Shown here piece by piece: positions 42,890 to 53,170 of a stretch of 64,000 bases of DNA (position 1 is its first letter; each line of letters starts with the position of its first letter). The notes beneath the pieces were generated by a model. It was not told the origin of the DNA. It ran no database searches and saw only the letters and a program-made list of their open reading frames with translations. This DNA comes from Serinus canaria (lineage: Eukaryota > Chordata > Aves > Passeriformes > Fringillidae): assembly GCF_022539315.1 (NCBI RefSeq), contig NC_066337.1:6788861-6852860 (forward strand). Direction: 5' to 3'. A program made the translations under genes and the position numbers.

Positions 42890-43220
42890 TGTGTCACCTC
42901 TGAGTCACTGGCACTTGCTGTATGCTAAAGAGCATAGAGCAAGTTGCAGATTTCCCTGTGAAATCCCTCCAGGTGCAGAAGAAATACAATATTGTTTGTG
43001 TCCTAAATGAGATGCTCGCTTCATACAGACATTGATCAATACATGAAGGAGACACCATTAGGGAGGACAGAATTCTTTACTTTCAGTAAGGAAACTCTTT
43101 GCCCTCTCACACCCCAGACTGTGAAAACTGAAATCAGTTTATCAATCTAATTTTCTGTTCACAATTAATGTTTATATTTTTCAGTTTGCTCTAATCATGA
43201 AGAAGAGCTAAACAGAGCAG
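42890..43220. other. Candidate conserved non-coding element
   Basis: AT-rich with GAAATACAATATTGTTTG, GATCAATACATGAAGG, CTAATTTTCTGTTCAC and ACAATTAATGTTTATATTTTTC. Repeat-free and immediately right of the GGAT tract. Confidence 0.4.
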
Positions 43221-43329
43221 TTGCCTCTGTGAACTATCCGTGTCCTCTTCCCAGTTTGCCTGGTTCCATGGCCCACTGTTCAGGTGGGGATGAGCTCTGC
43301 CAGCTAGGACACAGAACTGCTGTTCCCTC

Positions 43330-43470
43330 ATGCCATGGGATTGTTAGAGATTGTTTGTTATCCTCTTTGTGAGGCTGAGTTATCCTGCTCCCTAATTTCA
43401 TCCAGCTTCCCTAAATTATTCATCTTTTTCAATAGGCCACAGGAGCCTTCCGCTCCCTCTCCTAAATTAT
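43330..43470. other. Weak AT-rich candidate element
   Basis: Contains GAGATTGTTTGTTATCC, CCCTAAATTATTCATC and CCTAAATTATTTTGC, a near repeat of CCTAAATTATT at about 43413 and 43462. Confidence 0.3.
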
Positions 43471-43649
43471 TTTGCAGCAAACAGAGCTGCTGCAGAGGCA
43501 GTGGTGGCTCTGCAGTGAGGGAAGATCTCCTCAGTTCTCCTTTACCACGGGGAGTGCTGTGGGCTCACATAAGTCCCACATGCACCCAGAGCCTCCCAAG
43601 GACCAAGCTGTGTTGGGAAGGGTGAAGTTTTCCTCTGAGGCACCGAACA

Positions 43650-44040
43650 TTTCCTTCCGAAGACATTCGCCAGAGAATCCCCGACGGCTCCACGCGGCTC
43701 CCGAGCTGGCTTGCTTCAGGTTGTAAATGTTTTCTATTTCTTCCAAGCTGTGAGTCTGATGAAAACGTGGCACAGGCAGGACCCAGCAGCCGAGGCAGCA
43801 CACTGTGCAGCACGGCGTTGTGCTCCTATAGGGCGTCTTCAAGTGTGGCGGGTAATGATGCGGCAGCTGCGAATCCATACACAGCAGCGCCGCTCCGAAG
43901 GGCTGTAATTATTAATCTGCTAACGCAGACACAATGCACTCAGCCTGCTCTCAGCCTCTCCCAGGAACGGGAAATAATGCTGCAGTGGCAATTACCTTAA
44001 TGCAATTATCTCAAATGTGAGATTCCACGACCGCACTTCG
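43650..44040. other. Candidate conserved element with TAATTATTAATC
   Basis: TAATTA at 43906-43911 in GTAATTATTAATCTGC, and GGCAATTACCTTAATGC plus GCAATTATCTC further right. Left part carries CpG (CCCGACGGCTCCACGCGGC). Reads as an enhancer candidate. Confidence 0.4.
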
Positions 44041-44589
44041 CGTCCTGGCTCGTGGAGGACGGAGGGGAAGGGGGCTCTCCCCTGGGCCCCCACTCCTGGT
44101 GCCGGCAGCATCTTGTGCCCCTTGTCACCTGTGCTGCTGGAACCCCTGGCAGACACAGGACCTGGGTGCTGATACATGCTGCAGCTGGGCTCCTCAAGGG
44201 ATGGGCAATGGCAGGGACAGGAGCAGAGCGTGTCCTAGCTCAGGAACCCTGAACCAGATGGCATCGCACGGGAGGCTGAGGCAGCCCTGGCCCCAAAATC
44301 CGACTGGAAGGAGCTTGGATCAATCTGCCTTGCTTAGACCCAGCTCTCTGGAGCCTTTCCCAGGATAAAGGAAATGCAGGAAGCCATGCTGACAGTGACC
44401 CCACCAGGATTAAGGGCAAACACCAGGGCAGTCCCTCCCACCTGCAGGTAACCCTGCACTCAGGACAGGCGGCAGCAAGGCCTGAGCTGCTCAGAGTTCC
44501 CTGGAACCCTCGTGCACACCCACAAATCAGGAGAGAAAATGTTCCAGTTTGTTCAGGATGGACCTGGAGACTGTTCCAGTGTTCTTGTC
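44041..44589. other. GC-rich spacer, no feature seen
   Basis: Chance frames on both strands; nothing recognised. Confidence 0.5.
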
Positions 44590-44880
44590 TCTCAGGGAGG
44601 AATTAACTAATTGCAAAGGATTTCTAAAAGGAAGATTGTAACTGGCCCAAAGCAGTAAATGGATTTTACTTCCTCTGCTCTGATAAATATTTAATTACTG
44701 AGTGTAATGCAGGGATTGGGTTTGGTTCTTGCTTGTTTTGATGGGCTTTTGTTTGTTTTTACACATGTATTTATTTATATTCTGTACTTCCATTGCAACT
44801 ACCATCCTCATGTGCCTTCTCCACAGTGGTATCTCTTAAAATTAAATTGAATTGTCTTTCCACTCCTCTAATCCACACTG
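44590..44880. other. AT-rich candidate element
   Basis: Contains GGAATTAACTAATTGC, GATAAATATTTAATTACTG, a TGTTTGTTTTTACAC stretch and TTAAAATTAAATTGAATTG. Partly low complexity. Confidence 0.35.
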
Positions 44881-44985
44881 CCTTCCTATCTAGAGCCTGT
44901 CTCTGGGAGCAGCAGTCCAAAAATGAGCCACCACTGCAGAGCCTGATGTGTCCCTCACCTGCTGCCCTGACAGTCACTGGTTGGG

Positions 44986-45050
44986 GTTTGGTTTGGTTTG
45001 GTTTGGTTTGGTTTGGTTTGGTTTGGTTTGGTTTGGTTTGGTTTGGTTTT
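44986..45050. repeat. (GTTTG)n pentanucleotide microsatellite
   Basis: About 12 perfect copies, ending TTTTCCC. One of the cleanest microsatellites here. The reverse complement encodes Lys-Pro-Asn-Gln-Thr repeats, not a gene. Confidence 0.98.
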
Positions 45051-45059
45051 CCCTCTTGC

Positions 45060-45260
45060 TTTCTAGTGTCATCCTGCACAATTCTTACCATTTTATTTTG
45101 TAAAAAATCTCATCCCAATAATGTAATCGCTTGAAAATGTTTATTTACTTAAGGGACTCTTTAGTGAAAACTCCAGGCTCTTGACTACTAATATCATGCA
45201 TTTACGTAATTGTGTAATTACAGCTCAAATGACAAATGTTTCTTTAGGCTCCATTTCTCT
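45060..45260. other. AT-rich candidate element
   Basis: Contains CATTTTATTTTGTAAAAAATC, CCCAATAATGTAATCGC and ACGTAATTGTGTAATTAC. Adjacent to the GTTTG tract. Confidence 0.35.
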
Positions 45261-45589
45261 CCAGGGCCCATTCCAAGGGCAGGACGAGGGTGTCCAGCTG
45301 CTCCCTGTGCCACGGCCCTGCTCCCAGCACGGCCTGGCAAGTGCCCACACTTCAGCTCTCCCTGGCCTGTACTCCAGGCTGATGAATTATTGCTCATGCA
45401 AAATCTCATTAAAACCATGGAGGATGTGCCCAGATGTGGCACCCCAGGGCCTGGCAGGACAGTGCTGCTCTGCTGGGCTGGAGCTGTGTCCCCAGCCCTG
45501 AGCTGGTCCCGCTGCCCTGGCTGACCCTGCTCTGTCCCAGGCACGCCGCAGCCTTCCCGCATCTCATCCGTGCAGCAGGACTGGCAGTG

Positions 45590-45720
45590 CTACAGCCTCA
45601 TAAATAATGTTCCCAGAGGGCTGCTGGGCTGCTGTCAGGCTATTAACGCTTGTGTATTTCTCTTCATAACGTTCAAGTGCCTTATTTATGCCAAAAGGGC
45701 TGGGCTGTCTTTGTGAGGAG
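45590..45720. other. Candidate conserved element
   Basis: Contains CTCATAAATAATGTTCCC, GGCTATTAACGCTTG, CTTCATAACGTTC and GCCTTATTTATGCC. Compact; homeodomain-like and forkhead-like cores. Confidence 0.35.
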
Positions 45721-45740
45721 CGGTCAGATGATGGCTGCTG

Positions 45741-45830
45741 CTGGGTTTGGTAGCTCTGGGCCAGGTTTGGTAGCTCTGGGCCAGGTTTGGTAGCTCTGGG
45801 CCAGTTTTGCTGGGCTTTGGTAGCTCTGGG
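45741..45830. repeat. 20-bp tandem repeat, three copies plus a partial
   Basis: CCAGGTTTGGTAGCTCTGGG repeats with exact 20-bp period from 45741 to 45800, then a diverged copy with an insertion to 45830. Confidence 0.95.
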
Positions 45831-47054
45831 TTTACACTGCAGTGGTTGTTACTGCCAAGGGTCCCTTTGTGTTCCCAGCTGGGAACATTTCTGCTTCGCT
45901 CTCAGCCACGTGTGAAGGTTGTTCCTGCAGAGGTGACTCTGTCCCCACGTGTCCACAGCACCCACAGCGTTCCCCCCTTGGCACTCAGAGTACTCCTGAA
46001 GCCCAGCTGCAATAAACCTCCAGCCTCAGCTCCAACTTCTCCAGGCATGAAGGTCTCTGTATGTGGTGTTTGATGGCCTTGGCTGTAAAAGGAGCCATAA
46101 AAAGGTAAGGGCAACTCCACCTGGAGGGGTTGTCCCCCAGCCTGTCCCTGGCACAGATGGAGCATTGCTGTGTGCCACCAGCCACCCCTGGCTGGGCAGG
46201 AGCCAGAACCAGTTGTACAGCAGGGGATTTAAAGGGCTTCTCCTCTGTGCTCTTCACTGGAAGCCACTTGGCTGAAAAGCAGCATTCCCTGCAGCACTCA
46301 GGTGGCTGAGCTGGGGTTTCCACAGTGGAAAGGCTTTGGAGACACTGCTCAGCACTGCCCAAGCCCGATCCCACACCGAGAGCAGGAGGAGAGGCAGATC
46401 CTGGGTTCCAAACACGCTGGGTCCCCAGGGAGCCATAGGGAGAGCCTTAAATTCGGAGGGTACGTTTGGTGTCAGCTTTCATTGCTTCACAGATCCCACT
46501 GAACCCACATCCATCAGTGAGAGACTTCAAAGTGCAGAGGAATAAAACTCCTCATGGATAACAGCCCCAAAAATGCCTTTTGGCAGCTTTATTGCCTGGC
46601 ACACAGGGAAAAGAGCAGATGCACTTTCAGAACCAGGAAGAACTCGGGTAATTCCCTTAATGGCCACCCCAAGGCAAGGTGAGGGGAGCTTTGCTTTCCC
46701 CACAGAAGGGAGAGCAACTCGGGCTGCTGGGCCTCTCCAGAAGAGAGCAGGCTTGGGTCTCAGGCTGGCTGGTGTCCCCACACTGGTGCTGGTGAGCCCA
46801 GTGGTACAGAGAGCTCTGCAGCAGCTGGGGAAACTGTCCTCACACGTTCCATGTCAGAAATCTCCAGAGTGGGTGTGCAGGCTGCTGGCTGCAGACCCCA
46901 CTGACCCTGGGGGCTGCCAGCCCCCAGCTCCAGCAGTGCCCACGTCCCCCTGTCCAGCACCGAGGCCATTCCAGCAGATGGGCTCCAGTATCCAGATGTT
47001 GTCACTGGGAAGTCCTGTCAGGGGTTACTGGCCGGGGTCTCGTTCTCGCCTGTC
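45831..47054. other. GC-rich spacer, no feature seen
   Basis: About 1.2 kb with chance frames on both strands (longest forward 46573-47082). No domain, repeat family or motif cluster recognised. Confidence 0.5.
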
Positions 47055-47240
47055 AGACTTGACATCTTCAGCGTATAATTAAATGCCAGGACGCGAGCAG
47101 CAGAGCAGGTGCATGCTAATGAGGAGATCAATTTTAATTATGATTTTAATTAAACACCCAATCCGGTAGGAAATATGACAAGCAGGCTAGAAATGCAAAA
47201 TTTATACTGGGGGAAAACAACAGTGAGAGACAGAGAAGAT
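47055..47240. other. Candidate conserved element, homeodomain/POU-rich, strong
   Basis: GTATAATTAAATGCC, the POU-like ATGCTAAT at 47113-47120, TAATTA at 47135-47140 and TTAATTAA at 47147-47154 lie within 100 bp, followed by CACCCAATCCGG and AAATTTATACTGG. Dense and repeat-free. Confidence 0.5.
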
Positions 47241-48159
47241 GGAACTGAGGTGTGTGTGCCTTGCAGCACAGACTGGGAGGGAGGGAGGATGGACGAGTGG
47301 CCGTGAGCCAGGGTGGGCATGGAGGGCATCCTCTGACTCCTCTTGTTGCCATAATTTGATGAGGAAAGTTCAAAAAACCACATTCACCATTCTAGTTATT
47401 TTTCCAAACTCATTTTTCTCTTTCTGCCAGTGTTCCAGAGCTCCTGTAAACCACGGGGTGTGCAGCCACATGGTAGAAATCAGCTGTAATAGGAATTACC
47501 ACTGAACAGAGATATTTGGCAAGAGGCTTTACAGCAGCCCATGTCACAGGGGGCTCGTGGTTTTGGATCATGGATCAGAGGGAACCTTTGGGATCCCTCT
47601 GTGCTCAGCCCAGTACATTTGGCTGCTCCAGATTAACTGCTGCATGAACTCCAGCAGGCTTCAAAAGGACAAATCCCTCCACAAAATTCCTGAACAGGAA
47701 ACCCTCCATCACTCCTGCCACGGATCACTCCCACCTCCTGACTCATCCAAACCTGTCTGGCTCCAGCTCTGGAGCCTTGCCACAGCTGCAGGATGTCTTT
47801 GACAGGGACACTGCTGAGGCACTTCCATCAGTTCCTCTCTTCCCAGCACAGGCAGACCCCAGGGGCTCTGCCACATCTGCCCTGTCCCTGCGTGAGCTCT
47901 GGCCCCTCGGGATGTGCCAGGGCAGCCTGGGCACCACCGGCAGGAGGAGCTGCCTGTGGCACAGCCCCACGGGGGAAGAGCAGCCTGGGATGCTCTGCTG
48001 GAGGAGGACCGGGAGCAGCGAGCACAGGCTGCCTCACCCGCATGGAATGCTGCCGAGCAGGGATGGAGCACAAGGCCAGATGCCGGGAACAGGGGTTTGA
48101 AGCTCACTGGTTACCTGAACTCACCCCGGGCCCCCTCCCTCCCCGCCAGCCTACCCTGA
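47241..48159. other. GC-rich spacer, no feature seen
   Basis: Chance frames; an AT-rich patch near 47370-47410. Nothing recognised otherwise. Confidence 0.5.
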
Positions 48160-48260
48160 CCCTGCAGAATTATTGATTTTGCTGGTTTTTCTCTTTTCCA
48201 TATCATAAATTGACTTCGGCAACCCTTTCCCCTACCTAACGAGGCCATTAGCGGTGGGGG
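48160..48260. other. Short candidate conserved element
   Basis: GCAGAATTATTGATTTTGC, CCATATCATAAATTGAC and GAGGCCATTAGCGG, compact and repeat-free. Confidence 0.4.
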
Positions 48261-48364
48261 CAGGCGGACAGCTGACAGATAATCGGACACGGGGATCTGT
48301 GGGGTCTGTGCCGACCCCGCAGACATGGGTGCACCCCCCTCCATCCCCCGGGGTCACGGAGCCC

Positions 48365-48439
48365 AGAGCCAAGAGGGGCAGGACCCAGGAGAGCCAAGAG
48401 GGGCAGGACCCAGGAGAGCCAAGAGGGGCAGGACCCAGC
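48365..48439. repeat. 25-bp tandem repeat, three copies
   Basis: Copies start at 48365, 48390 and 48415, each containing GCCAAGAGGGGCAGGACCC. The third breaks off at CAGCCGAG. Confidence 0.95.
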
Positions 48440-48529
48440 CGAGCTGGGCTGGACTGTGGGAATGAGCCTCTTGCCCCTGCAGCTCTGCCACCAACAGCCC
48501 TTTTTTCCTGTGGTTTGGCTCCCGGCCTC

Positions 48530-49015
48530 GGCGCTGTGAGTTTGGGGATAATTAGGGGCTGTGGATGGAGCCGCTCGGTGACGCCAAGCCCCGCTCCCGC
48601 TTTTCCCCCAAAAAGGAGGTTCAAAGGAGAAAGGGGGTGTCCTTCCCGCAGCCCCCGCTCCCTGCCAGCCTGGGCTTTCATTTGCTGGCTGAAGTTTCTC
48701 TGCGGCTTTGCCCCTCCCGTTTAATTAGCTGCTCCGAGAGCTCCGGCAGCAGCCGCAAACCCCGGGCTGGTTTTATAGAGCGCGTTTTTACCTTTCACCC
48801 TCGGAAATGTCAGAGCAGCGGGGAAGCCGCGCCGCTTTGCTGCCTCCGCTGTTTTAATAACTTTATGGCTTGCCGTGCCCTGCTGCCCACCTGCCTTCAG
48901 GAGGAGAGGCCCGGGGAGATGAGAGCCCATGGGAGCAGCGCCCAGGGCCGCTGTCCTTAACCCGGGCACCGGGGTCACTGCGTCCCGGCAGCGCTGCTCC
49001 TGCCGCCCGAGCTGT
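48530..49015. promoter_or_regulatory. CpG-rich region with AT cores
   Basis: CpG occurs throughout (CCTCGGCGCTG, GAGCGCGTTTTTACC, GAAGCCGCGCCGCTTTGC, GGGCACCGGGGTCACTGCG), interspersed with GGATAATTAGGG, TTTAATTAGCTGC and TTAATAACTTTATGG. The pattern of CpG plus homeodomain cores fits a CpG-rich enhancer or an unannotated promoter. No exon seen. Confidence 0.4.
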
Positions 49016-49487
49016 GGCCCACTAAATCATCCTGGCCAGATAAAAGGAAAGGCAGCCTTGGTTACTTATCCGGGGCTCGATTTAAAAGCTGAGCTGGGGA
49101 GAGGGGAGAGGCTGGGGGCAGCTCGGCTCACCTCCGGAGCGGGCGGTTGTTACAGCGGAGGCACCTCGGGCTGCAGGAAGCAATTTGTCTCCTGGAGGCT
49201 GACAGGAGCTCCTTTCTTCTCCACTTACTCCTTGCTCAGAAATAAAAGGGGCATCCGCTCACATGAAAAGCGGGGAAGGCTCCAGGTTTCCCTTGTGAGG
49301 TCTCTCCCAAGCTGGCACGGACGGGCAATTTGTACAAATGACACTTCCCTGGGAGGGAAGAAAGAAGAAGAAGAAGAAAGAGCCACCCCAGCTTCCAATT
49401 TGTGCCGCAGCAGTCTGCTCCAGCTCCTCCTCTCCCCTGCTTTCAACCTCCCATTCCCTGCTCTGGCTCTGCTCCCTGGCCCTGAGA

Positions 49488-49664
49488 GTGGCCATCCCGA
49501 GGTCCAGTGGCCATCCCGAGGTCCAGTGGCCATCCCGAGGTCCTGTGGCCATCCCGAGGTCCAGTGGCCATCCCGATGTCCAGTGGCCATCCCGAGGTCC
49601 AGTGGCCATCCTGAGGTCCTGTGGCCATCCCGATGTCCAGTGGCCATCCCGAGGTCCAGTGGCC
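49488..49664. repeat. 19-bp minisatellite, nine copies
   Basis: GTGGCCATCCCGAGGTCCA repeats from 49488 with exact 19-bp period; variants CGATGTCC and TCCTG. Frames on both strands across it encode Pro/Ser/His or Asp-Gly-His-Trp repeats and are artefacts. Confidence 0.97.
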
Positions 49665-49814
49665 GCAGGGCCGGGCCCAGGGGGCAGCCAGGGGTCGGTG
49701 GCCACTCTCCCGTGCTCTCCCTGCCCACAGCAGCCCCTTGGAGCCAGCTCCTCGCAGCCCAGCCTCACTGAGTGCCTGCCCAATGTGTCCCAAGTCACCT
49801 CTCGAAGGGGAGCA

Positions 49815-50065
49815 GTTAAACTTCCACAGACTCCTCGGTGGGCGTTTTTGTTCAGTATTAGAGTGGCTCTAATTCGATTTATCTTAATTCACTTGCAATT
49901 TGCTTATAATTAAACTACAGTGAACCAAGGGAGCTGATTTACCCGGCGCACTGAAATCTGATGAGGATTGTGAATCAGCCACCTCAGTTCACTGCACAGT
50001 GTATTAATATAAATTGAAGTCAATGGTGGTTTATATTAATGCTTTCTTGAATGTCCCTATATGTG
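49815..50065. other. Candidate conserved element with hairpin, strong
   Basis: TAATTA at 49907-49912 in GCTTATAATTAAAC, plus CTCTAATTCGATTTATC, TTAATTCACTTGC and a perfect 11-bp inverted repeat (50003-50013 with 50030-50040). Repeat-free and bounded by GC-rich sequence. Confidence 0.45.
50003..50040. repeat. Perfect 11-bp inverted repeat, 16-nt loop
   Basis: ATTAATATAAA at 50003-50013 pairs exactly with TTTATATTAAT at 50030-50040. The loop is TTGAAGTCAATGGTGG. Could extrude as a small hairpin or be a dimeric binding site. Confidence 0.9.
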
Positions 50066-50289
50066 CAGGTCTGGGGGAGAGCACAGAAGACCTTTGGTTT
50101 TGGGGGAAAACACCATCTCTTGTGCTTTGTGTTTGTCCCGGGCTCTTAGGGCCAGGACAAGAACCAGGACTGTCACCCTGCCCCGTCCAATCACAGGATA
50201 ACAGAATCATTCCTAAAGTACTGGACAGAAGAGGTAAGGGAGGATTTGTTGCCCCCAAAGCCCCCCTAGTGGCCTGGCACCTGGCAAAA

Positions 50290-50470
50290 GGGGGTCGTTA
50301 TCCCCAGATAATGGACATTGCCAACATTAAGCTCTCTAAGCCATCGCACAGTCAATTATCTCCTAATCAGGGCCGTTTTGTCAGAGGTTATTGCCCTAAG
50401 GACTCAATTAGGTTATATCCACGTCATTAATATTTTATGGAAAAATCATTCACATGGAAGTGTTAAACAC
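50290..50470. other. Candidate conserved element
   Basis: Contains CCCAGATAATGGAC, CAGTCAATTATCTCC, CCTAATCAGGGCCG, GACTCAATTAGG and CGTCATTAATATTTTATGG. Homeodomain- and GATA-like cores. Confidence 0.4.
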
Positions 50471-50639
50471 CTTCGCAAACTCCTTCCCCCCACCCCCAGG
50501 GAAAAAGGGATTTGAAGCTGCCCCGGCCGGGCTGGCAGTGCAGCTGCTGAGGGATGCAGGGGAGGCTCCTGAGCTGCCTCCACACCCAGAAGGGACCTGT
50601 TGGAGCTGCTCCCCAAACCATGCCCCTGTCAGCTCCCCC

Positions 50640-50830
50640 CGCGTGTGCTCTGCAGTTAATTCAAGCTCTCAGTTATATTTAACTCGAGGTTTAACAGTTG
50701 CCACTCTGAGCCCTCTGTTTTATTAAGCCAGGCGTTTGGGTACTCACAAGTAGAGCTGCTTGGAAAATGGAGAAAATTACAGAGAAAGCCATTTCTTCTG
50801 ATTACCATGTATTTCCAGGAAAAAAAAAGG
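50640..50830. other. AT-rich candidate element
   Basis: Contains GTTAATTCAAGC, GTTATATTTAACTCG and TTTTATTAAGCC. Low confidence; ends at an A8 run. Confidence 0.3.
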
Positions 50831-51039
50831 TTCCTTGTCCTTCATCCAGGACACCTGATGGTCAGGACAGGAGTGGTGGGGGCAGAGGCTGCAGCTCATG
50901 GGCATCACCTGGGCCATGGGGCTGTGGAGTGGTAAAGGCTTCAATGTGGCCCTTGGGGAGCTGATAAAATAACTGTAATGATGGTCCAGGGTGCCAAATG
51001 TCCTCAGCATCCCAGAGTTCAGCTCTTGAGCAACAGCCA

Positions 51040-51250
51040 TTGAAGTTAATGAATGAAAGCTTTTGGAAGGCTTTTTCCAAAGGTTTCTTTGGTGGGCTCA
51101 CACTGTTGCTGTTCTCTCGGGTGGATTTTCATGCTGGCAAAAACACAATGAAAAGAATAAACTCAGCAGAGCAAAAACATGTACCAAAAGCCAGTAATGG
51201 TACAAAATGTGATATTTCTGCACCTCTGAGATTTCCCAGTGTAAGTAAAG
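51040..51250. other. Candidate element, weakly exon-like
   Basis: AT-rich on the right (AAAAGAATAAACTCAGC, GTGATATTTCTGC). The forward frame from 50998 stays open with normal amino-acid composition and meets a donor-like AGT|GTAAGT at about 51240. See findings. No domain recognised. Confidence 0.3.
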
Positions 51251-51478
51251 AATCTGTCTTGCCTCCCTCCCTCCAGCAGATTTGTTGGAAGTGCTCCTGG
51301 ATGAAATCGAGCTCCTGCCAGAGCAGCGATGGGCTCAGAGGGTGTCAGAGGGCCCGGGATGGCAGCAGGCAGAGCCTTCCCCGGCTGGGAGGAGCAGAGA
51401 TTCCCTGCAGTGATCCGTGTCTCCAGCATGCCAGGCAAGTGTTTCCCATTAATGGGGATTGACACGGAGTAGGGCTGG

Positions 51479-51640
51479 TTTTTTTTTTAAAAAAAAGTTC
51501 TCCTCCTTCCCTAGGCAGTTTTGATGTGAATATTAATATTAACATAATTTCATGATGATTAGAGAACACAATTAGGGGCTATTAATAATGACACAAATAA
51601 TGACATTTAAGGCCTCGTTTTCCTGTGAGTAACACTCTGT
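51479..51640. other. AT-rich candidate element starting with T10A8
   Basis: Starts with T10 (51479-51488) followed immediately by A8 (51489-51496), a self-complementary rigid tract. Then GAATATTAATATTAAC, CATGATGATTAGAG and CTATTAATAATGACAC. Confidence 0.4.
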
Positions 51641-51756
51641 CTGGTGGTATTTAAACAGCTCTGTCTGGCACAATCACTGCCGTGCCAAGGTGAAGCCACG
51701 TCATTGTCACTGCACTGTCAATCACTGCCCTGCCTGGCAGGGCCCGCCCCGCAGCA

Positions 51757-51925
51757 GGGAGAGGGAGAGGGAGAGAGGGAGAGAGGGAGAGGGAGAAGGA
51801 GAAGGAGAAGGAGAAGGAGAAGGAGAAGGAGAAGGAGAAGGAGAAGGAGAAGGAGAAGGAGAAGGAGAAGGAGAAGGAGAAGGAGAAGGAGAAGGAGAAG
51901 GAGAAGGAGAAGGAGAAGGAGAAGG
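51757..51925. repeat. (GGAGAA)n / (GGGAGA)n purine tract, 169 bp
   Basis: GGGAGA-type repeat from 51757 to 51795, then about 21 copies of GAAGGA/GGAGAA to 51925. One strand is pure purine with no interruption, mirror-symmetric in places, so capable of triplex (H-DNA). Six-frame open frames of Arg, Gly-Glu, Leu, Ser-Phe and Ser-Pro repeats are artefacts. Confidence 0.99.
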
Positions 51926-52159
51926 CTGCCATGAGCAGGGGTGCTGCTGAAGATGCTGGAGCCATGGGCACACTCGGGAAGAGGCTGAGGGCTGTGCTCC
52001 AGGAGCTGACCCCACTGCAGGGCACACTCCAGCCAAGACCTCATCTCCTCAGGCCTGGGGTTCTCCAGACAGGGGGAGAAGCCCGTGCAGTGCCAGCAGA
52101 GCCCCATCCCAGTGCCAGGCTGGCCCTCCCCAGAGGCCAGCTCCCATGCCCTGCTGTAA
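51926..52159. other. GC-rich spacer, no feature seen
   Basis: Nothing recognised. Confidence 0.5.
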
Positions 52160-52440
52160 AAGCAGCTTAATGGGGCTGTTGCAGCCCAATTCCACCGAAG
52201 TCAGGCCTTGCAAAGACCCCATTTCTTTTCCAACACATTCACTGCCAAGCTCAGCCCTTGGAAGAGGCCGTGCTGTGCTAATGTCACTTAATGGAAACCT
52301 CGGAATCAATTTTTTGCTCCCTGAAGAAAATCCCCCTGGTTTATGCAGCAAAAGCTGTAATACTGGAAATGGCTTCAGATTTTTTTGTGAAATAAAAGGG
52401 AGGGGAAGAGAAGAAAGGTTCACTGTAGCTGCACAAAAAG
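52160..52440. other. Weak AT-rich candidate element
   Basis: CAGCTTAATGGGGC, GTGCTAATGTCACTTAATGG and GAATCAATTTTTTGC, then TGTAATACTGG. Modest. Confidence 0.3.
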
Positions 52441-52657
52441 GAGGTCAAGTGAAAGGCTGCCAGTTTGGTACCTGGTCCAGCCGTGCTGCCCTGGGGGAGG
52501 TGTGGGGCTGTGCCAGGCTGTCCCCAGGGTTCTAGGGGCTCTGTGGGAGCACCCACATTCCCAATTCCCATTTCTCTGGAACACCCCGAAACGTGGCAGG
52601 TTCCCTCATGCCATGGAGAGGGGGTGGCAAGCTTGGAGGGTGGTGCTATCCCTCACT

Positions 52658-52681
52658 GGGACAGGGACAGGGACAGGGACG
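52658..52681. repeat. (GGGACA)4 repeat
   Basis: Four copies of GGGACA, G-run-bearing with potential to form a small G-quadruplex. Confidence 0.95.
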
Positions 52682-52794
52682 GTGCCAGCCTGCAAAGGGC
52701 ATCCAAGGGCATCTCGGGTGACAGAACAGCCTCCCATTCCCGGGATTCGGGCCCTCAGGGCAGCAGGGTGACTGCAGAGCCTGAGGGAGGCTCG

Positions 52795-52985
52795 TGGCCC
52801 CCCGGAGCAGCGCTGGTGGCCCCGTGAAGGAGCTCGGGCTGAGCCTCAGCGGAGCCTTCGCTGCCGGTGTGCGGGCAGAGCCCCGGGCGGGGATGCCGGG
52901 GGAGCAGCGCTGCTCGGCACCGCCCGCACCCCCAGCGCACGGAGCGATCAACAAAGCCTTTCCTTACATCCCGGAGACAAACAGC
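52795..52985. promoter_or_regulatory. CpG-rich cluster
   Basis: I count about 19 CpG in 190 bp, for example CCCCGGGCGGGGATGCCGG and CAGCGCACGGAGCGATC. It is one of two such clusters bracketing the CR1/minisatellite; the other is 54238-54435. Confidence 0.4.
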
Positions 52986-53170
52986 TCCGGGCATTCCTCA
53001 TTTCAATGCACGCTCAGACACCTCGGCAAAACCCTGCTCGTTTGGCTGGAGCTTCCCCGAGAGCGTTTCCATGCAGAGCAGCTCGGGCTGTGCTCCCAGC
53101 CCGGCTCCGGAGGAGCTCCGGCTCAGCACGGGCAGGGACAGGGCTTTGCTGCCAGGCTTGCAGGTCACAG

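Noticed and set aside
49488..49664. Array resembling a CRISPR locus or DNA-binding repeat protein gene
   Set aside because: 19-bp period without spacers; not a multiple of three codons in a stable frame, and no conserved peptide repeat.
48929..49771. 280-codon forward frame
   Set aside because: Second half translates the 19-bp minisatellite; the first half is CpG-rich non-coding-like sequence.
50195..50230. ACAGAATCATTC as a CR1 3' tail
   Set aside because: The flanks lack the GGAAGGGACC or GAAAAGACC blocks of CR1.
50014..51045. TTGAAGTCAATGG (50014) and CATTGAAGTTAATG (51030) as copies of an old amniote repeat
   Set aside because: The shared phrase is only about 13 bp, and the surroundings do not align convincingly by eye.
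51644..52107. Open frames encoding Arg, Leu, Gly-Glu or Ser-Phe runs
   Set aside because: Direct translation of the GGAGAA repeat in all frames; no flanking gene structure.
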